From the NCBI GenBank assembly GCA_025996695.1, contig BNTP01000093.1:1-8488 (forward strand): a DNA stretch of 8,488 nt. Direction: 5' to 3'. Below the pieces are notes generated by a model, which was given only the letters and a program-made list of their open reading frames with translations, searched no databases and was not told where the DNA came from. Position 1 is the stretch's first letter; every line of letters begins with the position of its first letter. The translations under genes and the position numbers were made by a program. Positions 1 through 6,510 of the stretch are shown here, in pieces. The DNA is from Bacteroidia bacterium (GTDB lineage: Bacteria; Bacteroidota; Bacteroidia; Bacteroidales; Azobacteroidaceae).

Positions 1-155
1 CAGAACGTACGGGGGCATGATGTTGGTTTTTCCCCTATGCCCCAAAAGTAATAGCCATCACCGTCGCGATCTTCACAGACAATATCGGCATCCGTGTAGT
101 TCATGCTTTGGATGGGCGTCAAAATAGTGGTAAGATAAAAAATGAAACACCCCAT
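1..155 (-). CDS. Partial or 5'-truncated protein with DRDGDG loop and YYFWG motif
   Basis: An open minus-strand frame runs off the left edge. From the only ATG (155-153) it encodes 51 visible residues. Residues 28-34 (EDRDGDG) form a calcium-binding-like D-x-D-x-D-G loop, followed by YYFWGIGEKP and a Cys-Pro pair. I have seen this D-G-D-G-Y-Y-x-W-G style in the interior or C-terminal part of large secreted Bacteroidetes proteins, rather than close to a start; that is recollection, not a search. The first 17 residues are hydrophobic but lack the basic n-region of a signal peptide. The frame is open upstream only to a TAA at 212-210, with no other ATG. It may therefore be the 3' remnant of a larger gene that lost its 5' part, or a small gene continuing off the window. 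Function unknown. Confidence 0.45.
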   Translation of the reverse strand, partial: MGCFIFYLTTILTPIQSMNYTDADIVCEDRDGDGYYFWGIGEKPTSCPRTF

Positions 156-211
156 TTCGACGGAATGCGGGAAGAAAAATAAAAAAATAAAAATTATAAA
201 ATATGCAAATT

Positions 212-961
212 ATGAAACGAATGTTCTTTCTTTTAGGCCTATGTGGCTTAGTGAGTTTAGTGAGTTGTGCTTCCGGTATGGATGAAATTCAGCCTAAAGA
301 AGAGTCTGGTGTAGAAGCAGATTCTATTCCAAATATTTCCGGTGTGGCAGAAGATACCGTTCCTCACGCCTATATTCCGATGCTTATTCCCGGCAATCAA
401 TGGACAGAACTTATTGTTGGCAGTAACCCCGTTCACCCCACTACTCATATTAATATTATCGAACTTGGAAATGATACAATCGTTGAAGGAATAAAATATA
501 CTCAATTAATAGAATATTATAATCGCGTACTTCCTTCGTTAGACGACACTTCCGTTTACATCAGCTATATCCGAGAGGATATAACAAATCAGCAAATATT
601 TCACAAATTTGATGGTTGGCCGGAAGAACTTTTGTATGATTTCCAACTTCATGTAGGCGATGTTGTAGGGGATAGTTACTATCCTTACTATGTAGACGCA
701 ATTGATTTTATTGATATTGGTGGAATTTCACGTAAAAAAATAACTCTTTATCCAACATTAGAAGAGGAGCCTTATCAGGATTTTGATCGTCTTGAGTGGA
801 TTGAGGGTATTGGCCGCTTAAACGACGGGATTCTTTGTGGGATGCAGATGCCTGGTGCGGGAGCATGGGTAACCTTAACATCTTTTTCTCAAAATGGCGC
901 AGTGGTCTATCCTGAATCAGCCACGGGGATACCGCAAATTAGTTTGAGTCGGCGAAAGTAA
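212..961 (+). CDS. Hypothetical SPII lipoprotein, intact copy of a tandem pair
   Basis: Encodes 249 residues from ATG 212. An in-frame ATG lies at 203, but the neighbouring paralog has ATA at the matching position and keeps only the ATG-AAA-CGA start, so 212 is preferred. The N-terminus (MKRMFFLLGL) is a basic plus hydrophobic signal ending in the lipobox LVSC, with Cys19 as the predicted lipidated residue. The mature part is acidic, with a VPHAYIPMLIPGNQWTELI segment, a GNDTIVEGIKYT strand-like segment, YIRED, LLYDFQLHVGDVVG and a WIEGIGRL segment. I recognise these as recurrent in uncharacterised Bacteroidetes secreted proteins, with no known activity. It ends IPQISLSRRK. The second copy begins 12 bases after the stop. 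No recognisable promoter was found; the upstream 40 bases are A-rich. Surface or periplasmic location is inferred. Confidence 0.85.
   Translation: MKRMFFLLGLCGLVSLVSCASGMDEIQPKEESGVEADSIPNISGVAEDTVPHAYIPMLIPGNQWTELIVGSNPVHPTTHINIIELGNDTIVEGIKYTQLIEYYNRVLPSLDDTSVYISYIREDITNQQIFHKFDGWPEELLYDFQLHVGDVVGDSYYPYYVDAIDFIDIGGISRKKITLYPTLEEEPYQDFDRLEWIEGIGRLNDGILCGMQMPGAGAWVTLTSFSQNGAVVYPESATGIPQISLSRRK
248..265 (+). repeat. 9-nt tandem duplication in the signal peptide
   Basis: TTAGTGAGT occurs twice in tandem (248-256 and 257-265), encoding Leu-Val-Ser twice just before the lipobox cysteine. The paralogous second copy has one unit (from about 1010), so the signal peptide differs by exactly three residues between the copies. 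Replication slippage is the simple explanation. Confidence 0.85.
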
Positions 962-973
962 AATATACAAATT

Positions 974-1656
974 ATGAAACGAATGTTATTTATTATCGGC
1001 CTGTTTGGCTTAGTGAGTTGTGCTTCCGGTATGGATGAATTTCAGACTAAAGAAGACCCGAGTGTAGCAGCAGATTCTATTCCTAATATATCCGGTGTGG
1101 CGGAAGATACCGTTCCTCACGCTTATATTCCGATGCTTATTCCCTGCAATCGGTGGACGGAACTTATTAAAATAATTACGTTTCCACCTAATTTTCACAA
1201 TCGTATTATAGAACTCGGAAATGATACAATCATTGAAGGAGTAAAATATACAGAATTATTAGAAACTTATGCAAATTATCCCAAAGATATAGCGGGTATA
1301 TCCGAGAGGATACAACGACTCAAAAGGTATTTTATTTAGGCTACAGCGGCGAAGAAAAACTTTTATATGATTTTCAAGTTCAAGTGGGTGACGTTGTAGG
1401 CGAAGAGTATCCTGCGCGAATTAAAAAAATTGATTCTGTTGAGATTGGTGGAATTTTGCGGAAACGAATAACACTTTCCCTTGATATGGTCTATATTGAA
1501 GGTATTGGAAGCTTAGAAGGCGGTTTGCTAAATGGGGTGCAGAGTCCGCTTCCGGGAGCAAAAGCAACATTGGTGTCTTTTTCTCAAAATGGCGTGCAGG
1601 TCTATCCTAAATCAGCCACAGGGATACCGCAAATTAGTGTGAGTCGGCGAAAGTAG
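974..1656 (+). pseudogene. Frameshifted second copy of the tandem lipoprotein gene
   Basis: Paralog of the preceding gene. The first frame (ATG 974, stop 1337-1339) gives the lipoprotein signal MKRMLFIIGLFGLVSC and matches the upstream copy through GNDTIIEGVKYTELL. Homology then continues one frame over: from 1297 the shifted frame reads YIREDTTTQKVF, then EEKLLYDFQVQVGDVVG and IEGIGSLEGG, ending IPQISVSRRK at 1656. Between the matching GAA codon and the TATATCCGAG anchor this copy has 35 bases where the intact copy has 54. The net loss of 19 bases is not a multiple of three and explains the shift. A GTG at 1384 opens the downstream frame, but it lies inside a conserved segment, so an independent start there is unlikely. 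A sequencing error cannot be excluded, although one error alone would not produce the 19-base length difference. Confidence 0.8.
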
Positions 1657-1839
1657 CGTGATTTTTGGGGAGGGCAACCGCATCAAAATTTAACATGATT
1701 AACTGCAATCATACCACTTGACTTTTGTGTCTAAATAATATCTCATCTTAATACAGCGTTACGTAAAATTTTTGACAATTACAAATACTTTGCAAATCTT
1801 TTTTTGATTTTTTCTCGAAATGGCAAAACATTTACAAGC
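1657..1839. other. Convergent intergenic region, AT-rich
   Basis: These 183 bases separate the lipoprotein pseudogene (plus) from the patatin gene (minus), which converge here. Homopolymer T runs lie at about 1798-1817. I found no convincing GC-rich stem-loop terminator, no promoter meeting TAnnTTTG and no short gene. Confidence 0.5.
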
Positions 1840-4152
1840 TTACTGAACGAATTTTTTATCAAAAAGCAGATAACCGATATTGACACCGAAATTCCAATTT
1901 GCTTTTGGGAAGCTGTAGTGGTTGACAAAAGCACTGATTGACATGAAAGGGAGTTGGGCTACGAGGCTTATTTCGCCCATATAGTCGTATCTGGAAAAGG
2001 GATCGCCATAATCTGCGGTGTTGTCGGCTAATCGGACGAGTGGACGAATGGGGGCAAATCCGTACAATTCGGTGCGTAAATGGATAGTTGAATTGAGTTT
2101 CCAAATAGGTAAAAGACCGGCTGCGACGTATTCGTTTGCATGAAAAGCTTCGTTGAACACGAGCACACTGTGTGGAGTGGGGGTGAAACCGGGAGCTTGC
2201 AGGACAGATGCCGTATAGTTGCTCCACAGGCCTTTGTTCGATACTACGCCTTGTGCGGCTACTCCCAATGTAAAATTGCGTGTCAATCGGTGAAAGTTTG
2301 TTATGCCGGCGGTTAATTGGATGTAAGACTGATTGATAGTCGATTTCGGAAGTTTGTCAATCGCACTCGGCGTATAACGCTCGTCGCCGGAAATAAATTG
2401 TGCAAACAAGTGGTGTTTTTCTCCACTGATTGGAAATTGCTTGGCATCGGTTGAATTTTGCCGATAATACATCCCCAAGTTGACGAGATTGTATTTGCTC
2501 GCGTCGTAACCGGTTCGATATTGTGCATTATTTTGATAATATTGGTCTGTCAGGAAGCCAAGTCCTGCCAAAAAGTCCACTTTCCCATGGGTTAAGAACG
2601 GCATGCCGGCTCCTATTTTGGCAAAGCGTTCGGTTTGACTGGAAAAAGTAGCCAAATCGGTGTCAATAAACAACTTATTGGAGTCGAAATAGTCGCGCGA
2701 GTGATAGGAAAGGATTGCAGAAAGGTCAAAAGGGATATGGTAGGTAATTTCCCATTTGCCTTGCAGAGTGGCCCCGTTATAAGCATTTCCAAGTTGAACA
2801 TCCAAGTTGACATTTGTCGAAATCGTTGTTAAACTGCTATAATTAAATCCCAAATACACTTGATTCGCTGCATTGGAAGAAATATCGCCGCCAAATTCGA
2901 CCGTCAACTCATCATCCATGGAAACATCCAAATACAAATCATAATATTTAATATCCGGATTATATTTTGCGTGCGGCATGATTTCTTTGATTTTAGAGTT
3001 CGTCAGCAGGCGAAAATAGATACGTTTGAACTCTTCCATCGTGAACGTCTTTTGTGTATGCGGTTGAATTTGCCGTTCGATGTAGCTTTTCTGTTCATCT
3101 GTTATATCTTTTCCATAAATGTGAACGCTTTTGAAAATCAGTGGCGGGAGGGAGGCTTTATACCGTTCCCTTCGTTCGTTGACTTCAGACAGCGGCACCC
3201 GACGAACAACTCGTCCTTTGATGGAATCAAGCATGTTCAAGGTAGTGGAGTAGCCCAAATCGAACAACTCTTTGGCTTTTTGAAAATCAAGCAAACTCAC
3301 ATCATTCAATACAAAACTCATCGTCAAACCGTCTTGTGGGTCAACCCGATAGTTAGTCTTTTGCATCACAAGGTTTTCAATCTGTTGATAGAGGGATTGT
3401 TCTTCCGGTGCTTTTTTATTACCGGCAACGGCCGATCCGATAATAAAATTGGGGTGCCAAGCCTGTTTCATTGGGTTAACCGGAAAATTATCGTAAATTC
3501 CGCCATCCCACAAAGGGATACTATCTTTGACAATTGGCTTGAAAAACAACGGAAAAGTCATGGAGGCACGCACCGCATCGCCCAGATTTCCACTTCTGAA
3601 AATGACCGGTTCTTTGTTGTAAACATCGGCTGCCACACAGAGAAATGGCACAAATAATTTATCAAAATCACCACCACACTGTGTTGTAGAAGGCGTAAAG
3701 ACTTGCAAAAAGGCTTGATTCATCTGAATGGGATTAATCAAACTGTTGGGCAAAATAGCATCTGTGAAAGCGGCTTTCGTTGAGCTATGAAGGGGAACGC
3801 TGAATTTTACAAAAGAGGGGGTTGGTGACGGTTGGCGGAAATAATATTGATAACTTTCTTCCACTTTTCCTGTTTGCCAATAGTAAAATTCTTTGGACAT
3901 AAACAACTCCAACATCTCGTCCGGCGTGTAGCCCATGGCGTACATTGCACCAACGATTGCCCCGATGGAAGTTCCTGATATATAGTCGATTGGAACATCA
4001 TTCTCTTCTAACGCTTTAATGATCCCGATGTGTACGGCACCCTTAGCTCCCCCGCCACTCAGGACTAATCCGACGCTTTGGTCGGATTGCTGAGCTACTA
4101 CGGCTTGAAATTGCAACAGCAATATTAATACTATATGTAGATAACGCGTCAT
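1840..4152 (-). CDS. Patatin-like phospholipase with POTRA-like and beta-barrel domains (type Vd-like)
   Basis: 770 residues. Residues 1-20 are a Sec signal peptide (hydrophobic LLLQFQAVVA, probable cleavage before QQ). The patatin domain spans about 27-225: oxyanion-hole motif GGGAKG (33-38), nucleophile motif GTSIG with Ser62, and DGG with Asp216 completing the Ser-Asp dyad. All catalytic residues are present, so lipid acyl hydrolase activity is expected. About 338-412 resembles one POTRA domain (VHIYGKDITDEQ followed by a helix and YDLYLDV). About 415-770 has alternating aromatic/polar strands typical of an outer-membrane barrel of the Omp85/surface-antigen type. Such patatin-POTRA-barrel proteins (P. 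aeruginosa PlpD is the type Vd prototype) place or secrete the hydrolase through their own barrel. The gene is monocistronic here and divergent from the M3 peptidase. The exact substrate is unknown. Confidence 0.93.
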   Translation of the reverse strand: MTRYLHIVLILLLQFQAVVAQQSDQSVGLVLSGGGAKGAVHIGIIKALEENDVPIDYISGTSIGAIVGAMYAMGYTPDEMLELFMSKEFYYWQTGKVEESYQYYFRQPSPTPSFVKFSVPLHSSTKAAFTDAILPNSLINPIQMNQAFLQVFTPSTTQCGGDFDKLFVPFLCVAADVYNKEPVIFRSGNLGDAVRASMTFPLFFKPIVKDSIPLWDGGIYDNFPVNPMKQAWHPNFIIGSAVAGNKKAPEEQSLYQQIENLVMQKTNYRVDPQDGLTMSFVLNDVSLLDFQKAKELFDLGYSTTLNMLDSIKGRVVRRVPLSEVNERRERYKASLPPLIFKSVHIYGKDITDEQKSYIERQIQPHTQKTFTMEEFKRIYFRLLTNSKIKEIMPHAKYNPDIKYYDLYLDVSMDDELTVEFGGDISSNAANQVYLGFNYSSLTTISTNVNLDVQLGNAYNGATLQGKWEITYHIPFDLSAILSYHSRDYFDSNKLFIDTDLATFSSQTERFAKIGAGMPFLTHGKVDFLAGLGFLTDQYYQNNAQYRTGYDASKYNLVNLGMYYRQNSTDAKQFPISGEKHHLFAQFISGDERYTPSAIDKLPKSTINQSYIQLTAGITNFHRLTRNFTLGVAAQGVVSNKGLWSNYTASVLQAPGFTPTPHSVLVFNEAFHANEYVAAGLLPIWKLNSTIHLRTELYGFAPIRPLVRLADNTADYGDPFSRYDYMGEISLVAQLPFMSISAFVNHYSFPKANWNFGVNIGYLLFDKKFVQ

Positions 4153-4159
4153 TATTGTG

Positions 4160-4191
4160 CAAAAGTATAACTTTTATTGGTAAGATGCAAA
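4160..4191 (-). promoter_or_regulatory. Bacteroidetes-type promoter of the patatin gene
   Basis: Read on the minus strand, TTTG (4191-4188) is followed by 20 bases and TACTTTTG (4167-4160). This matches the Bacteroides -33 TTTG and -7 TAnnTTTG consensus in both sequence and spacing. The -7 box ends only 7 bases before the ATG at 4152, so the transcript would be leaderless or nearly so. Confidence 0.7.
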
Positions 4192-4210
4192 TAAAATGGA
4201 AAAAAAGTGT

Positions 4211-4218
4211 TATCTTTG
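4211..4218 (+). promoter_or_regulatory. Probable -7 promoter box of the M3 peptidase gene
   Basis: TATCTTTG matches the TAnnTTTG -7 consensus and lies 25 bases before the ATG at 4244. I see no TTTG at the expected -33 distance. The leader between box and start is A/T-rich, with no Shine-Dalgarno-like sequence. Confidence 0.5.
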
Positions 4219-4243
4219 TAACAAATTTTTTTGAAATAAAATT

Positions 4244-6367
4244 ATGGAAAATATATTTATATCGCAGGGGATTGCAGGGCACGACTGCAATGACGACAAT
4301 CGTTATAACACGTTGCACGGGACGTTTCCGTTTGACAAGATTCGCTTGGACGATTATGAGCCTGCTTTTAGGAAGGCGATGGAACTGCATGATGCCGAGA
4401 TTGAACAAATCGTAAACAATTGTAAAGAACCGACTTTTGAAAATACGATTGAGGCTTTGGAATACTCCGGACAGGATTTGGAGAGGGTAGGGGCTGTGTT
4501 TTTCAATTTGCTGGAGGCAGAGGGTTCAGACGAAATGATGGCGATTGCACAAAAGATGCAGCCCGAATTGACGGCACATGCTAATAATATTACGCTGAAT
4601 GAACGGCTGTTTGCGCGAGTTAAAGCGGTTTATGATAATAGAGAAGTTAAAGAAGTTAAAGAACCAACTTCTCTAACTTCTTTCAAGGAGCCCCTCAAGT
4701 TGTTGGATGTGACGTACCATGGTTTTGCCGACAATGGGGCTAATTTGAATGATGAAGAGAAGCAAAAATACCGCGAATTATCAACCAAATTGGGCAATTA
4801 TACTTTAGAATTTGGGCAAAATGTGTTGAATGCAACCAATGCGTATTCCATGTTGCTGACGGATAAAAAAGATTTGGCAGGTTTGCCGCAAGATGTGATT
4901 GAGGCGGCTGCCCAAAAAGCGCAGGAAAAAGGCGGCACATCTACTTCCGACGGTTGGCTATTTGACTTATCTGCACCAAGTTATGTGGCTTTTATGAAGT
5001 ATGCCGACAACCGCGAATTGCGCAAAAAACTCTATTTGGCGTCGGTTACCAAGTGCATCGGTGGTCATGAAAATTTTGACAACATCGAAAACATCAAGGG
5101 AATCATCAATGCACGGTTGGAAATCGCCCAATTATTGGGTTATAAAAGTTATTCGGATAAAGTTTTGCGCAAACGCATGGCAAAAAATTCGGAAAATGTA
5201 TTTGAATTATTGGATGAATTGCTGGAGGGATTCACGCCTGCGGCACGGCAAGAAGTGCGCGAGCTTCAGGAGTTCGCCAACTGGCATTGGATTCCCGCCT
5301 GCGCAGGAATGCCGAGTGAGTTGATGCCTTACGATTGGGCTTACTATTCAAATAAGTTGAAAGGCAGCAAATTTGATTTGAATGATGAGTTGATAAAACC
5401 GTATTTTGAGTTGGGAAATGTGACGAAAGGCGTGTTTGAATTGGCCACAAAACTGTATGGCATTACATTCAAGAAAAACATGGAAATACCTGTGTATCAG
5501 GAAGATGTGGAAGCATTTGAAGTATTTGACAAGGACGGAAAATACTTGGCCGTGTTATATACTGACTTTTTTCCGCGCACCGGCAAACGTCCCGGGGCTT
5601 GGATGACTGAATTTCAGGGGCAGTCGGTGCGCGACGGCAGGCAGATTCGTCCGCATATTTCTATTGTCATGAATTTTACGCGTCCCACTGCCACTAAACC
5701 GGCTTTGTTGACGTTTGATGAGGTCAATACCTTTGTGCACGAATTTGGTCATGCCTTGCATGGGATGTTGGCCAACACGGTGTATCCAAGCCTTTCAGGC
5801 ACAAGTGTGTATCGTGATTTTGTGGAATTGCCTTCACAAATCATGGAGAATTTCCTGCGGGAAAAAGAATTTTTGGATTTATTTGCGGTGCATTACGAAA
5901 CGGGCGAGAAAATTCCTGCTGAATTGGTGCAGAAAATCGTGAATGCAGCTAATTTTCAAGTAGGTTACGGCTGTTTGCGACAGCTATCGTTCGCCTATCT
6001 GGATATGGCGTATCATTCTATTACAGAGCCATTTACGGGCGAAATTGGCGATTTTGAGCGGGAATCAACCTCAGCGACACAAATACTTCCCACAATCCCT
6101 GAAACCATGATTTCACCGGCATTTAGTCACATTTTTTCCGGAGGGTATGCAGCGGGCTATTATTCTTACAAATGGGCGGAAGTGTTGGATGCGGATGCCT
6201 TCGCGCTGTTTAAGGAACGAGGAATCTTTGACAAGGAGGTGGCGCAATCCTTTTATGAAAATATCTTAAGTCGTGGCGGCACAGAAGATCCGATGGATTT
6301 ATATTTGCGGTTTCGCAAGCAAAAGCCAACTACGGCAGCTTTGAAACAGCGGTGTGGCATTCAGTAG
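4244..6367 (+). CDS. dcp: M3 family zinc oligopeptidase, Dcp-like, with in-frame palindromic insertions
   Basis: 707 residues, somewhat longer than the roughly 680 of E. coli Dcp. The M3 thermolysin-type site is intact: H499-E500-F-G-H503, with the third zinc ligand Glu528 in RDFVELPSQIMENF. The RDFVE and SQI context is closer to Dcp than to OpdA/PrlC, supporting peptidyl-dipeptidase activity (removal of dipeptides from peptide C-termini). The family-typical start YNTLHGTFPFDKI begins only at residue 21. It is preceded by MENIFISQ and the extra GIAGHDCNDDN, which comes from a palindrome. Two further segments have no equivalent in Dcp as I remember it: EVKEVKEPTSLTS at about 134-146 and HWIPACAGMPS at about 347-357. 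All three coincide with inverted repeats and keep the frame. There is no signal peptide, so cytoplasmic peptide turnover is likely. Catalytic residues are unaffected, so the product may be functional. Confidence 0.93.
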   Translation: MENIFISQGIAGHDCNDDNRYNTLHGTFPFDKIRLDDYEPAFRKAMELHDAEIEQIVNNCKEPTFENTIEALEYSGQDLERVGAVFFNLLEAEGSDEMMAIAQKMQPELTAHANNITLNERLFARVKAVYDNREVKEVKEPTSLTSFKEPLKLLDVTYHGFADNGANLNDEEKQKYRELSTKLGNYTLEFGQNVLNATNAYSMLLTDKKDLAGLPQDVIEAAAQKAQEKGGTSTSDGWLFDLSAPSYVAFMKYADNRELRKKLYLASVTKCIGGHENFDNIENIKGIINARLEIAQLLGYKSYSDKVLRKRMAKNSENVFELLDELLEGFTPAARQEVRELQEFANWHWIPACAGMPSELMPYDWAYYSNKLKGSKFDLNDELIKPYFELGNVTKGVFELATKLYGITFKKNMEIPVYQEDVEAFEVFDKDGKYLAVLYTDFFPRTGKRPGAWMTEFQGQSVRDGRQIRPHISIVMNFTRPTATKPALLTFDEVNTFVHEFGHALHGMLANTVYPSLSGTSVYRDFVELPSQIMENFLREKEFLDLFAVHYETGEKIPAELVQKIVNAANFQVGYGCLRQLSFAYLDMAYHSITEPFTGEIGDFERESTSATQILPTIPETMISPAFSHIFSGGYAAGYYSYKWAEVLDADAFALFKERGIFDKEVAQSFYENILSRGGTEDPMDLYLRFRKQKPTTAALKQRCGIQ
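4271..4291. repeat. Palindromic element inside the peptidase N-terminus
   Basis: ATTGCAG (4271-4277), a 7-base loop and CTGCAAT (4285-4291) form a perfect 7-bp inverted repeat. It is flanked by GGGG and GACGAC, in the style of the dispersed GATTGC...GCAATGACG palindromes common in bacterial genomes. Translated, it gives roughly residues 9-18 of the peptidase, just before the family-conserved start. Confidence 0.65.
4640..4683. repeat. Long imperfect hairpin with 9-nt repeats inside the peptidase gene
   Basis: Left arm GAAGTTAAAGAAGTT (4643-4657) pairs with right arm AACTTCTCTAACTTC (4666-4680) with a single mismatch around an 8-base loop. Three outer pairs, one of them a wobble, extend the stem to 4640-4683. 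The left arm is two tandem copies of AGAAGTTAA (4642-4650 and 4651-4659). The period is three codons, so any change in unit number keeps the frame. Confidence 0.75.
5283..5313. repeat. Palindromic element of ATTCCCGCCTGCGCAGGAAT type inside the peptidase gene
   Basis: The core 5291-5310 contains the perfect palindrome CCTGCGCAGG (5299-5308 by the central GC step) with ATT and AAT ends. GGCATT (5283-5288) and AATGCC (5308-5313) give a further outer inverted pair. This is the widespread 'ATTCCCGC...GGGAAT' class of dispersed repeat, whose translation yields the recognisable string WIPACAGM. Here it is read in frame as residues of about 347-357. Confidence 0.75.
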
Positions 6368-6381
6368 CCTTTTCAGGCTAC
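6364..6381. terminator. Hairpin over the peptidase stop codon, possible terminator
   Basis: GTAGCCT (6364-6370), loop TTTC and AGGCTAC (6375-6381) make a perfect 7-bp stem that includes the TAG stop of the peptidase. A seven-T run follows at 6402-6408, about 20 bases downstream, too far for a textbook intrinsic terminator on the plus strand. On the minus strand the stem ends the small gene below. Its position between convergent genes suggests a bidirectional terminator or mRNA 3'-end protection. Confidence 0.45.
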
Positions 6382-6485
6382 CGGAAATGACAGGCATCGC
6401 GTTTTTTTATTACAATAGCATCTTGATTGCCGTCGTAGTAACCGGATAAATGCAGAGTGTCGTAGGCAGCTTGTTCAACTGACAT
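6378..6485 (-). CDS. Possible small protein gene (35 residues)
   Basis: ATG 6485 to TAG 6380-6378 encodes MSVEQAAYDTLHLSGYYDGN and then QDAIVIKKRDACHFR. It starts 25 bases after the stop of the fimbrillin/FISUMP gene on the same strand. It has an A/T-rich leader (AAATTAAAATTAAAAATT immediately before the ATG), the style of a genuine Bacteroidetes start region. No homolog is recognised, no membrane segment is seen, and the stop codon lies in the right arm of the convergent hairpin. It may be a real small gene, the truncated 5' end of a longer one, or chance. Confidence 0.35.
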   Translation of the reverse strand: MSVEQAAYDTLHLSGYYDGNQDAIVIKKRDACHFR

Positions 6486-6510
6486 AATTTTTAATTTTAA
6501 TTTGTTTGTA

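Larger units (their letters stand above)
198..1656 (+). repeat. Tandem gene duplication, two units of about 0.7 kb
   Basis: Unit 1 starts at about 198 and unit 2 at about 960. Both begin AAAATAT, a purine, then CAAATTATGAAACGAATGTT with near identity. Both also end alike, with TTTTTCTCAAAATGGCG followed by nearly identical 3' sequence to AGTCGGCGAAAGTA. The conserved leader shows that the duplicated unit includes the translation start region. The middle (about 540-800 in unit 1 against 1270-1500 in unit 2) has diverged through indels and substitutions. Confidence 0.85.

Noticed and set aside
1..51. Plus-strand tail reading QNVRGHDVGFSPMPQK then stop
   Set aside because: The opposite strand over the same bases gives the recognisable DRDGDG/YYFWG motif, so the plus-strand reading is probably a shadow.
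1384..1656. Separate 90-residue gene from a GTG start
   Set aside because: Its whole length matches the C-terminal third of the intact lipoprotein, and similarity extends upstream of the GTG in the same frame. It is the rear part of the frameshifted copy.
1756..1830. T-rich stretch as an intrinsic terminator
   Set aside because: No GC-rich inverted repeat precedes the T runs on either strand. Only small palindromes such as TTACGTAA and TTTGCAAA are present.
2860..3657. 265-residue plus-strand open frame
   Set aside because: It lies wholly antisense to the patatin gene, whose catalytic and signal motifs are intact. The translation has no recognisable domain and looks like a shadow of the coding strand.
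5001..5324. 107-residue plus-strand frame inside the peptidase gene
   Set aside because: It is an out-of-frame overlap of the M3 coding sequence with no independent start region or recognisable motif.
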